The notes under the pieces were generated by a model. The model worked only from the letters and a program-made list of their open reading frames with translations, ran no database searches and was not told the origin of the DNA. Shown piece after piece: positions 47,893-56,796 of a stretch of DNA of 64,000 nt. Source of the DNA: Planobispora rosea. Lineage in GTDB: Bacteria; Actinomycetota; Actinomycetes; Streptosporangiales; Streptosporangiaceae. Each line of letters opens with the position of its first letter. The stretch's first letter is position 1. The stretch lies in assembly GCF_014648175.1 (NCBI RefSeq), contig NZ_BMQP01000047.1, positions 1-64,000 on the forward strand, written 5' to 3'. The translations under genes and the position numbers were made by a program.

Positions 47893-48392
47893 GACGAGGT
47901 GTCCTCCGAAAGGGCCAGACGCGCCAGGGCGCGCTGCAGGCCCCGGGCGGCATGAGTCGTTTTGCGGTCGTGGCGGACGGCGGCGGCCACGCTGCCGAGG
48001 TTGCGCAGCGCGAACAGGTAGGGCAGGCCGATGACCGCGCTCAGTCGGGGGCTGATCACCTTGATGCGGTGACGGGTCAGCCGGGAGGCCGGAAAGGGCA
48101 CATCGGCCACCAGGCACAGCACCGGCCGCGTCGGCAGCGGCCAGTCGGTCACCATGGCCGCGGCCGCCTCGGCCCCGTCCGGAGTGGAGCGCGCCACGAT
48201 CACCACCCGCTTGGCGGGCAGCGTGCCCGCTGCGAACTCGACGGCGAAGCCGCTTTGACGGTGGTTGAGCAAGGCGGCCAGCGTGCTGGTGCCCGCCTGG
48301 TGGTGCGCTCCGATCAGTGTCCACTCCCCTGTTGCCTGATGCACATTCTTTCCCGTGCGCGTCTTTTCGACCCTTACGCCAGATAAGCGCAT
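47889..48392 (-). CDS. hypothetical transfer-operon leader protein (DUF6668-like)
   Basis: A 167-residue protein with a loop GAHHQAGTSTLAALL that looks like a degenerate ParA/MinD-type P-loop, and strands KRVVIVARS and PVLCLVADVP. It resembles the actinobacterial family DUF6668, whose function is unknown. It is first in the leftward transfer operon. An AAGAGGG lies 6 bases before the ATG. TTGTTG and TAAGTC with a 17-base spacer also precede it, but TAAGTC touches the start codon, so the promoter call is weak. Confidence 0.55.
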   Translation of the reverse strand: MRLSGVRVEKTRTGKNVHQATGEWTLIGAHHQAGTSTLAALLNHRQSGFAVEFAAGTLPAKRVVIVARSTPDGAEAAAAMVTDWPLPTRPVLCLVADVPFPASRLTRHRIKVISPRLSAVIGLPYLFALRNLGSVAAAVRHDRKTTHAARGLQRALARLALSEDTSS

Positions 48393-48442
48393 GACTTACC
48401 CTCTTACCACTTTGACAACAATTGGTCGAGGGGACATTAACG

Positions 48443-48460
48443 ATGAAACCGGTCACATGA
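48443..48460 (+). promoter_or_regulatory. five-codon leader ORF before the transglycosylase gene
   Basis: GAGGGG lies 9 bases before ATG 48443, which reads MKPVT and stops in a TGA overlapping the ATG of the main gene at 48457. The main gene has no ribosome-binding site of its own, so it is probably translated by re-initiation. Confidence 0.4.
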
Positions 48461-49455
48461 TGCGAAAAGCTGTCATTGTGGTGGTGGGACTCCTCATGCT
48501 GGGCGTGGTGAGCCTGCCGGTCCTGGCCGCCGTGCTGACCCAAGCGGCCCGTCCGGCCACGCTCACCCCCGACACTGAAGCGATCGCCCAGGTGGCCAGC
48601 GTCGACGGCGTCCCGCTGGCGATGCTGCGGCTGTATGTCGCGGCCGCGCCCACCTGCCCGGGCCTGTCATGGAGCGTGCTGGCCGCCATCGGAAAGATCG
48701 AGACCGACCACGGCCGCTCGACGCTGCCCGGGGTCAAAAGCGGCACCAACCACGCCGGCGCCGCCGGCCCCATGCAGTTTTTGATCAGCACCTGGGGCGG
48801 AAAGGCCAAGCTCAAAGCCGGGTCGATCGGCAGCGGGTACGCCACCGACGGCGACGGCGACGGGTGGGCCGACGTCTACAACCCCGCCGATGCGATCTTC
48901 GCCGCGGCCAAGTACCTGTGCGCCCACGGCGCACCCGCTGACCTGAAAAAGGCGATCTTCGCCTACAACCACTCCGACGCCTACGTCGCCTCCGTCCTGG
49001 CGACGGCCGAGAACTACCGGGCCAAGGCGGCACCGAAGCTGCCGCCGGCCTCGGCCGGACCGCTGGCCCCCGAGCGCCCCAGCGGACCCGACAACATCAC
49101 CCCTCGCATGCGCACCGTGCGCGACCTGATCAAAACGCAGTTCAACCCGCGCTACGCCATCGGCTGCTACCGCCCCGACGGCGGCATCCCCGGCGGCGGC
49201 GAGCACCCGCTGGGGCGGGCGTGCGACTTCATGCTCTCGACGGGCGGGCGCCTCCCGGCCCCGGGTGAACAGGCCCGCGGCGATGCCATCGCGGCCTGGG
49301 CCCAGGCCCACGCCGCCCGCCTGGGGATCCGCTACATCATCTGGAAGCAGCGCATCTGGCAGACCCGCTTGCCCGGCCAGGGATGGAAGCCCATGACCGA
49401 CCGCGGCGGCCACACCGCCAACCATTTCGACCACGTGCATATCTCCGTCGACTGA
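48457..49455 (+). CDS. secreted lytic transglycosylase with C-terminal M15-like domain
   Basis: A 332-residue protein: signal or anchor (AVIVVVGLLMLGVVSLPVLA), an SLT domain with the catalytic Glu in AAIGKIETDHG and the block NHAGAAGPMQFLISTWGG, and a C-terminal domain whose HPLGRACDFM and HFDHVHISVD give the zinc ligands of VanY/M15-like or ARB-type peptidases. Such VirB1-like enzymes open the cell wall for the transfer channel. It is divergent from the transfer operon, across a shared 60-base control region. Confidence 0.85.
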   Translation: MMRKAVIVVVGLLMLGVVSLPVLAAVLTQAARPATLTPDTEAIAQVASVDGVPLAMLRLYVAAAPTCPGLSWSVLAAIGKIETDHGRSTLPGVKSGTNHAGAAGPMQFLISTWGGKAKLKAGSIGSGYATDGDGDGWADVYNPADAIFAAAKYLCAHGAPADLKKAIFAYNHSDAYVASVLATAENYRAKAAPKLPPASAGPLAPERPSGPDNITPRMRTVRDLIKTQFNPRYAIGCYRPDGGIPGGGEHPLGRACDFMLSTGGRLPAPGEQARGDAIAAWAQAHAARLGIRYIIWKQRIWQTRLPGQGWKPMTDRGGHTANHFDHVHISVD

Positions 49456-49522
49456 TACCGGCCCGGTGACAAGGCGACGATCCGCAGGAGTTTTCTGTTC
49501 CATTTTCTATCAGTCATCCCTC

Positions 49523-49560
49523 TTGTTGCCTGGTATGAACCTTGTTTAGGATCTGCCACC
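49523..49560 (+). promoter_or_regulatory. promoter TTGTTG-18-TAGGAT, possible leaderless start
   Basis: TTGTTG (49523-49528), an 18-base spacer and TAGGAT (49547-49552) form a fair sigma-70-type promoter; the ATG of the next gene is only 8 bases after the -10 box. Confidence 0.5.
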
Positions 49561-50394
49561 ATGCGCGAAGATCAGGACCTTCCGGACGGGCCGCAGTTGA
49601 CGGGCCCGGCCGCGCTGCGCCACCTGGCGGACGCCGCCAGCGCAGCGGATCCGACCCGCGCCCAGCCCAGCGCCCCGGGCGCCGACAGCGCCGAGGAGGA
49701 GGTCCGCCTCGGCCTCCTGGGTGACGTCGACCCCGATCGCAAGTTCTGGCCTGAGGATGATGAGCCCGGCCGCCGGTCGTGGTGGCTGCGCAGGCGGCGA
49801 CAGAAGCAGGAGCCGGAGCCTGCGGCCCGCCCGGCCGCCACCGCAGCCGAAGACGACCAGGACCCCGAAGACGACCAGGACGCCGACGAGGAGTGGGACC
49901 TTTCCGGTGAGCGCCGCCGCGGCGTGCCGCCGATGGCGCTGCGGGCCGCCATTCTCGGCGCCACCGCAGCCGCGCTGATCGCGGTGTGGGCGCTGTGGCC
50001 GAGCGGCGCCGATGAGGCACGCCAGCCGCCTGCCGCTGAGCTGCCCGCGGCCAGCCCGTCGATCAGCGAGCAGCCGGTGACGCTCGAGACGCTCCCCCCG
50101 CTGCCGCAGGCGTCTTCTCCCGGCTCCCTCAGCGCCTCGGCGAAGCCCGCGCCGACCCGGCCGGCGGCTCGCTCCACCCGCACGCCGGCGGCGCAGCCGA
50201 CCCGGCCGCGCCGCTCGGCCACCCCCACCCCGACGCGCACCCGTAGCGCCCGCCCCACGCCTGCGCCGATCCCGAGCCAGACACCGCTGCCCGAGTCCGG
50301 GCCCAGCGAGGCGCCACCGGTGCCCACCGGGCCCGCGCCCACCGCGAGCGAGCCGCCCTACACCGGGCCCAGCGAGCCCCCGCCGGTGCCGTGA
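49561..50394 (+). CDS. bitopic Pro/Thr-rich membrane protein (277 aa)
   Basis: An acidic cytoplasmic N-terminus of about 120 residues (AEDDQDPEDDQDADEEWDLS), one membrane helix (ALRAAILGATAAALIAVWAL) and a 120-residue Pro/Thr/Ser/Arg outer stalk. No catalytic domain. It may be a surface or cell-wall-spanning accessory protein of the transfer apparatus, judging by place only. Confidence 0.6.
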   Translation: MREDQDLPDGPQLTGPAALRHLADAASAADPTRAQPSAPGADSAEEEVRLGLLGDVDPDRKFWPEDDEPGRRSWWLRRRRQKQEPEPAARPAATAAEDDQDPEDDQDADEEWDLSGERRRGVPPMALRAAILGATAAALIAVWALWPSGADEARQPPAAELPAASPSISEQPVTLETLPPLPQASSPGSLSASAKPAPTRPAARSTRTPAAQPTRPRRSATPTPTRTRSARPTPAPIPSQTPLPESGPSEAPPVPTGPAPTASEPPYTGPSEPPPVP

Positions 50395-50432
50395 TGACCC
50401 GCTCATCTACCGCCGTCGCGTGAGGAGATGCC

Positions 50433-50762
50433 ATGACGATGATCCAAGAACCGGCGATGCGGCCACGTGGCCGCCATGCCCGGCCGCAGACGCCCTCCAT
50501 GCCGCCGACGCCGGTGCCGCAGCAGCGCTCAGCGGCAACGGACGCGAGAGTCTGGCCGCAGCACGAGCCGCCCGTCAGCCGGTATCGCCCCCCCGATGAG
50601 GTGGAGACCGCGGTGCTGCCCCGTCTGGCGCCGGTGGATACGGCACCGGCGGGTGCGGCCGGTCCGTCTGCCGAAGTCCCCGCGGAGGCCCATCGGCGGC
50701 TGATCGCGGCGGTCGAGCGGGCGGTCGCCGACATCGATGCGATGCTGCACCGCCTGCCATGA
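50433..50762 (+). CDS. hypothetical protein (109 aa)
   Basis: GAGGAG stands 5 bases before the ATG. The first 80 residues are Pro/Arg-rich and probably disordered (TPSMPPTPVPQQRSAATDAR); the last 25 form a helix (AHRRLIAAVERAVADIDAML). Role unknown; co-transcribed with the bitopic protein. Confidence 0.5.
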   Translation: MTMIQEPAMRPRGRHARPQTPSMPPTPVPQQRSAATDARVWPQHEPPVSRYRPPDEVETAVLPRLAPVDTAPAGAAGPSAEVPAEAHRRLIAAVERAVADIDAMLHRLP

Positions 50763-50767
50763 GCGCT

Positions 50768-52060
50768 TCACACCAGGCGCCGGGCCCGGCCGATCTTCGC
50801 CTCCAGGTGCAGGGCTTCGGGCAGCTCGTCGCGGCTGGTGGCCATGCCGCGCAGCAGGCAGCAGATCAGCCGGTGCAGCTGGCTGCCGATGGCCCGCCGG
50901 GTGGGAGTGAAGGTCGCCAGGTACCGGCGGTAGGCCACCGCGACCAGGTAGGGCCGGCGGATAAGGTCCTCCAGCGCAGTCGGGCGGCCTTCGGCGGCAA
51001 AGTCGTCGTGGTAGTAGTCCCGGGCGAAGTCCACCAGGTCGCTGCCGCGCTCGGCGTCCAGGTGCTCCAGGCTCTCGTGGCGCCCGGGGTGATCGCAGCC
51101 GCGCAGGCCCGGCCAGGTGGTGGCGGCGGCTTCGCCGGCGTCCCAGAACGGCGCTCGCACCGGGATCACCGGCAGGGCGTCCCAGGCGTGCGGCAGCGTC
51201 ATCGTCACCGGATGGCCCAGCGTCAGGCCCTGGATCACCAGCGGCGCATGCGCCAGCGGCAGCTCGACGCTGGCGTAGACCGACAGCGGGATGTCGTGGT
51301 GCTCGCGCAAGGCGGCCAGCTGGGAGGCGGCCGCCAGCGCCGGCAGGCCCGCCGCGGCGTAGGCCGCGGCGATGGCGCCCACATCGAACAGCTGCCCGTA
51401 GGTCTGCGGCAGGGCGGCGATGATGCGCTGATAGCCGCGCATCGCATCGGGTTCGCGATCGTAGGGCAGCCGGGCCCGCTCGGCCGCGGCGCACCAGGAG
51501 ACCGCCTGATCGGTGGGCAGCCGGAAGTCGGCATACGGCAGGTAGCCGGACAGCACGGCCCGGCTCTTCCAGGCGTTGGTGAAGCGGTCGACCTCCGAGC
51601 CGTAGGGAGTGAGCTCACCAGGCCGCGACAGTCCCTCGGCCAAAATCAGGTTCCAGGCGCTCAGCAGGTTGTTGTCCGGCAGGGTCTGGGGCACTTTGGC
51701 CTCCTGCCAGTGCCACAGCAGGTGCCCCTGCCAGTAGGCCACCACCTCGTCGGCTCCCGGGGCCATTGGACGCCGGTACAGCCCGTGCATGGCGGCGCCG
51801 TTCATCCGGGCAGGCCCGGCCTCCACCAGGTGCGAGCGGCCCGGGGTGCGCATGTCGTCGATGCGCTCCCATCGGGGCAGGGCGTACTCGCCCGCCAGCC
51901 AGACATCAGCCGGCGAGGCGCTCTCGTGCCCGTCTCGGGTGGCGCTGTGGAGCTCGGTGAACAGATCGGCGACCGCTACCTGTGGGCGGGCCGGACCAGG
52001 GGGCACCGAAGGCTCGAACCACTGAAGGACGAAGGGGTTGGCGGGGGGAGTCGGTGGCAC
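50768..52060 (-). CDS. hypothetical protein (430 aa), possible plasmid function
   Basis: The GTG at 52060 follows AGGAG by 7 bases. The protein is rich in Trp and His in its first half (VVAYWQGHLLWHWQEAKVPQ) and helical in the second (YLVAVAYRRYLATFTPTRRA). I see no catalytic motif. The size and its own palindrome-rich control region would suit a replication or maintenance protein, but that is a guess. Confidence 0.5.
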   Translation of the reverse strand: MPPTPPANPFVLQWFEPSVPPGPARPQVAVADLFTELHSATRDGHESASPADVWLAGEYALPRWERIDDMRTPGRSHLVEAGPARMNGAAMHGLYRRPMAPGADEVVAYWQGHLLWHWQEAKVPQTLPDNNLLSAWNLILAEGLSRPGELTPYGSEVDRFTNAWKSRAVLSGYLPYADFRLPTDQAVSWCAAAERARLPYDREPDAMRGYQRIIAALPQTYGQLFDVGAIAAAYAAAGLPALAAASQLAALREHHDIPLSVYASVELPLAHAPLVIQGLTLGHPVTMTLPHAWDALPVIPVRAPFWDAGEAAATTWPGLRGCDHPGRHESLEHLDAERGSDLVDFARDYYHDDFAAEGRPTALEDLIRRPYLVAVAYRRYLATFTPTRRAIGSQLHRLICCLLRGMATSRDELPEALHLEAKIGRARRLV

Positions 52061-52094
52061 GGGGCTACTCCTGCCTGGCAGCTACCGATCAGAA

Positions 52095-52172
52095 TGTAAA
52101 CTGCCGGTCGGCTATCAATGCTGGTAGACGTGTTGCTGTTTACAGCAGTGGTCATACTTGCCTGGTGTACAC
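52095..52172. promoter_or_regulatory. divergent control region with palindromes
   Basis: TGCTGTTTACAGCA (52134-52147) has perfect 6-base arms around TT; GTGTACAC (52165-52172) is an 8-base palindrome; and TGTAAAC (52095-52101) echoes the first. They lie between the 430-aa gene (-) and the HTH gene (+), so they are candidate operators for the HTH protein. Confidence 0.4.
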
Positions 52173-52245
52173 TGATCTGTCAACTGTGGGTGTGCGAGCG
52201 GCCCGCCGCAGCAGGTATCGATGGCGTGAAGGGGACCCGAGGGCA

Positions 52246-52749
52246 GTGGATTTCCACGAGAGGTTGCGGAAGTTGTGGGATGAAACCTCCGCCCTCCAGG
52301 GTCGGCGCATCTCCTACCGCGATCTGCGTGACCGGATCATGCACAAGACCGGGGTGGAGGTCTCCCATACCTGGCTGGGGCGGCTCTACAACGCCGTTGA
52401 CCTGCCGCCGGACAGGCGGCCGAAGGTCGATCCCAAACTCCAGGCCGCCATCGCCCGCGGGCTGGGATATGAGCCCGAGGTGTTTACCACGTCGGAGCGG
52501 GCCGACCGGACGCTACGCGAGCTGGAGGAGTTTCGCCGCGACCGTGACATGCTCAAGGCGGCGGGATTGCTGGATGCCATCCGTGATCCGGAGATGTCGG
52601 TCATGACGCGTGAGCTGAGCACACTGGCCGATCTGCCCGAGGAGGAGCGACGGCGAGTGCTGCGCAGCGGCCTGAAGGCGATGCTGGATGCCTTCCGGCA
52701 GGCGCGCGGGCCTGCCGCCTCGGCCCGTGACGCCGACGAGTTCCCCTGA
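52246..52749 (+). CDS. XRE-like HTH regulator (167 aa)
   Basis: The N-terminal half FHERLRKLWDETSALQGRRI, SYRDLRDRIMHKTGVEVSHT is a lambda-repressor-like HTH. The C-terminal half is a charged helical tail (PEEERRRVLRSGLKAMLDAF) often seen in actinomycete XRE proteins. The GTG at 52246 is the best start, though GAGG lies only 3 bases away. It probably acts on the palindromes just upstream. Confidence 0.65.
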   Translation: MDFHERLRKLWDETSALQGRRISYRDLRDRIMHKTGVEVSHTWLGRLYNAVDLPPDRRPKVDPKLQAAIARGLGYEPEVFTTSERADRTLRELEEFRRDRDMLKAAGLLDAIRDPEMSVMTRELSTLADLPEEERRRVLRSGLKAMLDAFRQARGPAASARDADEFP

Positions 52750-52812
52750 CCCGCCGCGTCGACCCTCGGCGATCTCGATCCACTATCATCACCCCCACAT
52801 TGATCTGCTCGC

Positions 52813-53673
52813 GTGACAGCGGCTCTACCTGCGGGAGAAAGCGGCGAGGTGACAGCCTTATCCGGAGATGACCCCAGGATCACCCTGGAGGTCGACCCCA
52901 ACAAGTCCACTCCGCACGGCGTGGTCGACCGCGTCACCGGCGGTTCACATCACACCGCCGCCGACGAAGCGGTCGCCGATCCCATCCTGGCCGCCTACCC
53001 CGAGGTGGCGAAAACCGCCCTCGACGACCGGCAGTTCGTCACCCGGGTGGTGACGCACCTGGCGCAGCTGGGCATCGACCGGTTTGTGAGCCTGGGTTAC
53101 CGGCTGCCGGCCGATACCGAAGTCCACCATGTGGCCCAGCCCATCAACCCCCGTGCCCGGGTGGTGTACGTCTCCAACGACGCGGCGGTCAACCGGCAGG
53201 CGGCGGGGCTGATCAACGCCGGGCAGCGCATCGCCTACATCAACGGCGACCTGCGCACGCCCCAGACGATCCTCACCCACCGTGACCTCCGGCGGCTGAT
53301 CGGTTTCACCCAGCCGGTCGGAGTGCTGTTTTACGGCAGCCTGAACTACATCCCCGATGAGGACAACCCCTGGGGGCTGGTGCACAGCCTGCTGCACGAT
53401 CTGCCCGCGGGCAGCTACGCCGCCTTCTCCCACGTCACCGCCGACGACATCGATCCCGGCTTGCACGCCAAGATCACAGAGGTCTACGCGGAGCTCGACA
53501 GCCGCTTCTACAGCCGCTCCCGCGATGAGTTCGCCCACTTCATCCCCGGCGGCTGGACGCTTCAGCCGCCGGGCATCACCTACACCCGGGACTGGAGCGT
53601 GGCCGGTGACGAGCCTCCAGCCGATCTTTCGCGGGTGATGTACGCCTGGTGCGCGCTGGCGCTCAAGACGTGA
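52813..53673 (+). CDS. SAM-dependent methyltransferase, DUF574/Methyltransf_19 type
   Basis: A 286-residue protein matching the actinomycete family: VDPNKSTPHGVVDRVTGGSH near the start, HLAQLGIDRFVSLGYRLP where the SAM-binding loop falls, PRARVVYVSNDAAVN, AYINGDLRTPQTIL and a C-terminal GITYTRDWS. The usual family loop is F-L-D-x-G-x-G; here it reads VSLGYRLP, so SAM binding may be weakened. Substrate unknown. Its last 11 bases overlap the end of the SARP gene on the other strand. Confidence 0.7.
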   Translation: MTAALPAGESGEVTALSGDDPRITLEVDPNKSTPHGVVDRVTGGSHHTAADEAVADPILAAYPEVAKTALDDRQFVTRVVTHLAQLGIDRFVSLGYRLPADTEVHHVAQPINPRARVVYVSNDAAVNRQAAGLINAGQRIAYINGDLRTPQTILTHRDLRRLIGFTQPVGVLFYGSLNYIPDEDNPWGLVHSLLHDLPAGSYAAFSHVTADDIDPGLHAKITEVYAELDSRFYSRSRDEFAHFIPGGWTLQPPGITYTRDWSVAGDEPPADLSRVMYAWCALALKT

Positions 53674-56593
53674 GCTGGTCCGGCGGGATGTGCTGACGGG
53701 CCCGCCGCAGCTTGTCGACGTAGCGGGCGCGCAGCGGATCGGCGTCCTCGGTGCCGCACAACTCCACCGCCCGTTCATACGAGGCCAGCGCCGCCGCGTA
53801 GCGGTGCAGGCCCAGCTGGGCATCCCCGGTGCGTTCGGCCAGCGCCGCGGCGGCGGCGACGTTGCCGGTGCGCTGGATGAGCCCGTGGTGGTCTTGGCAT
53901 AGCCCCAGCGCGGCCTCGTGGTGGCCGGCCGCCAGCAACGCCTTGCTCAGGGCCAAGACAGCCGCGGCCTGGTAGGCGTCGTCACCGTGCTCACTCAGCT
54001 GCTGGGCCCGCTGCAGGGCAAGGCGGCCCGAGGCGATGGCCTCCTCATGGTGGCCTTGGGCCGAGGCCACCAGGCTCAGCACACGCTGGCACATCGTCTC
54101 CAGCCACGGCTCTTCGATCAGCTCGGCCAGCTCCAGGGCCTGCTTGAGGTCCGCGCGGGCCTGCTCCAGCAAGACGGCGGCCTTCGGCTGCGCCTGAGCC
54201 GCAGGCTCAGCCGTGTCCGGCGCGCCCTGCAGGCGCCGGGCCATGCGGTAGCGGCACAGCGCCCGCCACGCCAGCGCCCGGGACCAGGGCTGCCAGTCCT
54301 TCAGCTGTTCACAGGTGCTCACGCACGCATCGAGCATCGGCAGCGCCTGGTGCGCGATGTCCAGCCGGTCAGCGATCAGCGCCGCCACCCGGATGCGCAC
54401 GTCGGTGGCCAGCCGGATATCGCCGGCGCCGTCGGCGACCAGCAGGATGGTACGCCACATCGTGTCGGCGTCGCGCCAGCGCCCCCGCCGGTACAGATGC
54501 GCAGCCAGGCGAACCGCCAGGCCGTAGGCCAGCTGATACAGCTTGTTGCTGCAGGCCAGGCGGATAACCGACAGAATCTGTGAACTCTCGCCGGCCAGCC
54601 AGGCCTCGGCGTCGACGTCGATGAGTTCGCGGGCCGCGCTCGGCACGGTGAGATCGCGGGCGGAGATGCGCGCCGGCGGAGTGAAACCGGGATCGCCGGC
54701 GGTGCGGGCGCTGGCATGGTCGGCCAGCACCATCCAGCCGCCCAGCAACTGGTTCATCGCCATGTCGCGCTCGGTGCGGTGCAAGGTCAGCTGCTTGTCG
54801 GAAAAGTCACGCACCAGGTCGTGCATCTGGTAGCGGGGATGGCCCAGCTCGTCGACGCCAGCGGGCGTCAGCAGGCTGTGCATGGTCAAGGCGCCCAGGG
54901 CGGTGTCGGCGTCCTCGGTGCCCAGCAGCATCTCCGCCAGCCACATCGGCCAATCGTTCGGACCGGCCAGCGCCAGCACCCGCATACCGTGCTGGGCGAT
55001 CGGGCTGAGGGTGTCATAGCTTTCCGCGATGATCGCGGTCATGGTCTTGTTGTCGGTGGCCAGACGATCCAGCCCCTCCAGGCGATCCCGCAGCCGCGCG
55101 GCCATCAGGCCCATCTGCCAGTGCGGCTGGGCGGCCAGGCGCGAGCCGACGATGCGCACCGCCAGCGGCAGACCGCCGCAGGCCTCCATCACCGCGTGCG
55201 TTGCCTCGGGATCGGCCGTGATGCGGTCGGCCATGATGATCTTTTCCAGCATGCGCAGCATGTCGGCGGGGGGCAACGGCTCCAGACGCAGGTTCTTGAA
55301 ACCCGGGCCGGTGATGAAGGACCGGCTGGTGATGATGACGGCGCACCGCGCCTCCCCGGGAAGGAACGGCTCAATCTGGTCGGCGTCGAGCGCATCGTCG
55401 ATGACGATCAGCATGCGTCGGCCGGCCAGCAGCGAGCGCAGCATCGCCGCGCGCTCCGGGGTGGCAGTGGGTACCTCGTGGGCCGGGACCTTCAGCGACG
55501 ACAGCAGCCCGGCCAAAATCTCGCTGATGTTGGCCGTGCTGTGCGAGCGGCTGGCCAGACGGACGAACAGCTGTCCGTCGGGGTAGTGCTCACGCAGCCG
55601 GTGGGCCACATGCCGGGCCAGGGTGGACTTGCCCACTCCGCCCAGCCCGCTGATGGTCACGATCGGGGGCGCGCTGGCCAGCCCGGTCGGCCGGAGCAGC
55701 TGCAGCAGGGAGGTGATCTCCTGGTCGCGGCCGGTGAAGTCGGCGACGTCGGGCGGCAGTTGCGCGGGCACCGGCAGCGACGGCCGGACCGGGACGGCGG
55801 CCGCGGCGACCTGGGCGTCAGCCGCAGGAGCCGGGACGGCGGGCGAGAGGGCCGCCGCCGGGGCGGCGGTGATCTCGTCATGCAGCTGCCGCAGCACCGG
55901 ACTGGGTTCACGGCCGGTGGCCTGGCCGATGGCGGCTTCGGCGTAACTGTAGTGCCGCAGCGCCTCGGCGCGCTGGCCCAGCCTGAGCAGCGCGCGGATC
56001 AGCAACACGTGCAGATCCTCATCGGCCGGGTGCATGGCCAGTTCGGTGTGCAGGTCCTCAATCAGATCGTGATGCAGGCCCAGCTCCATCTGCGCGTCGA
56101 AGAGCGCATTTTGGGCGCTGCGCCGGCGAAACAGCAAACGATCACGTGCCCGGTGCAAGGACTCATCGATCCTGCTCAGGTCCGGCAGGTCCGGCAGCGG
56201 CGGATGCCCCCACATGCCCAGCGCCGCGCGCAGCGCCCGCACCGCCGCCACAGGCTCACCCCCGGTGTTCAGGGCCGCGGTGGTCTCAGCCACCTGAGTG
56301 CGAAAATCCACGACGTCGAAGCTGTCTCCGGGCAGCAACACCAGGCGGTAACCGGCCCCTTCCCGATCGGGAATGCGCCCAGGTATCTGCGGCCGCAGCT
56401 TGGCCACCGCCGATTTCAGCGCACCGTCGTTGTGGGAGGCATTCCATACCGCCTGGATCAGTACCTTGGCCGAGACCGGCTCACCCTCGGCAAACAGCAA
56501 CAACGTCAAGAGACGCCGGGGAATATGCGCGATCGCCAGGGCATTGCCGTCATCATCGCGCACCTGGGTCGGACCCAGAATGGAAAAGTGCAC
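53663..56593 (-). CDS. SARP-family regulator with NB-ARC and TPR domains (AfsR-like)
   Basis: A 976-residue protein. Residues 1-95 form the OmpR-type winged helix (HFSILGPTQVRDDDGNALAI, ALKSAVAKLRPQIPGR), residues 95-245 the BTAD domain, and about 310-600 the NB-ARC ATPase with ISGLGGVGKSTLARH, MLIVIDDALD, AVIITSRS and GGLPLAVRIVGSRLA. TPR-like helices run to the end. This is the AfsR class of antibiotic/secondary-metabolism activators. GTG 56593 follows AAAAGGAGGAGG. It may bind the 11-bp-spaced repeats 150-200 bases upstream (56747-56796). Confidence 0.9.
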   Translation of the reverse strand: MHFSILGPTQVRDDDGNALAIAHIPRRLLTLLLFAEGEPVSAKVLIQAVWNASHNDGALKSAVAKLRPQIPGRIPDREGAGYRLVLLPGDSFDVVDFRTQVAETTAALNTGGEPVAAVRALRAALGMWGHPPLPDLPDLSRIDESLHRARDRLLFRRRSAQNALFDAQMELGLHHDLIEDLHTELAMHPADEDLHVLLIRALLRLGQRAEALRHYSYAEAAIGQATGREPSPVLRQLHDEITAAPAAALSPAVPAPAADAQVAAAAVPVRPSLPVPAQLPPDVADFTGRDQEITSLLQLLRPTGLASAPPIVTISGLGGVGKSTLARHVAHRLREHYPDGQLFVRLASRSHSTANISEILAGLLSSLKVPAHEVPTATPERAAMLRSLLAGRRMLIVIDDALDADQIEPFLPGEARCAVIITSRSFITGPGFKNLRLEPLPPADMLRMLEKIIMADRITADPEATHAVMEACGGLPLAVRIVGSRLAAQPHWQMGLMAARLRDRLEGLDRLATDNKTMTAIIAESYDTLSPIAQHGMRVLALAGPNDWPMWLAEMLLGTEDADTALGALTMHSLLTPAGVDELGHPRYQMHDLVRDFSDKQLTLHRTERDMAMNQLLGGWMVLADHASARTAGDPGFTPPARISARDLTVPSAARELIDVDAEAWLAGESSQILSVIRLACSNKLYQLAYGLAVRLAAHLYRRGRWRDADTMWRTILLVADGAGDIRLATDVRIRVAALIADRLDIAHQALPMLDACVSTCEQLKDWQPWSRALAWRALCRYRMARRLQGAPDTAEPAAQAQPKAAVLLEQARADLKQALELAELIEEPWLETMCQRVLSLVASAQGHHEEAIASGRLALQRAQQLSEHGDDAYQAAAVLALSKALLAAGHHEAALGLCQDHHGLIQRTGNVAAAAALAERTGDAQLGLHRYAAALASYERAVELCGTEDADPLRARYVDKLRRARQHIPPDQLTS

Positions 56594-56746
56594 CGGTTCC
56601 TCCTCCTTTTGGCGCGGCCGATGATCAGCGTGACCGTATCAAGCCGGTGAATCCCGACAACAGCCCTGCTGCGGTCGCCGTGCGCGCCGAGCCGCTGCCG
56701 CCACAAGGTGCCCGGGCATGCCCCGGTCCCCTCTTTTGTGCGCCTG

Positions 56747-56796
56747 GCCACCCAATGGCAACCGCTTCGCCACCACTTTGCCACCACCTGCCACCC
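56747..56796. promoter_or_regulatory. five direct heptamer repeats with 11-bp spacing (SARP-type operator)
   Basis: GCCACCC 56747, GCAACCG 56758, GCCACCA 56769, GCCACCA 56780 and GCCACCC 56790 repeat with steps of 11, 11, 11 and 10 bases. SARP winged helices bind direct heptamers spaced by one helical turn. The array lies in the 402-base region (56594-56995) between the SARP gene (-) and the peptidase gene (+), which otherwise holds no gene. A TAATGT at 56839-56844 could serve as -10 for the + direction. Confidence 0.6.

Noticed and set aside
54716..56650. A 644-codon frame antisense to the SARP gene
   Set aside because: Same reason; its residue composition has no protein-like hydrophobic pattern.
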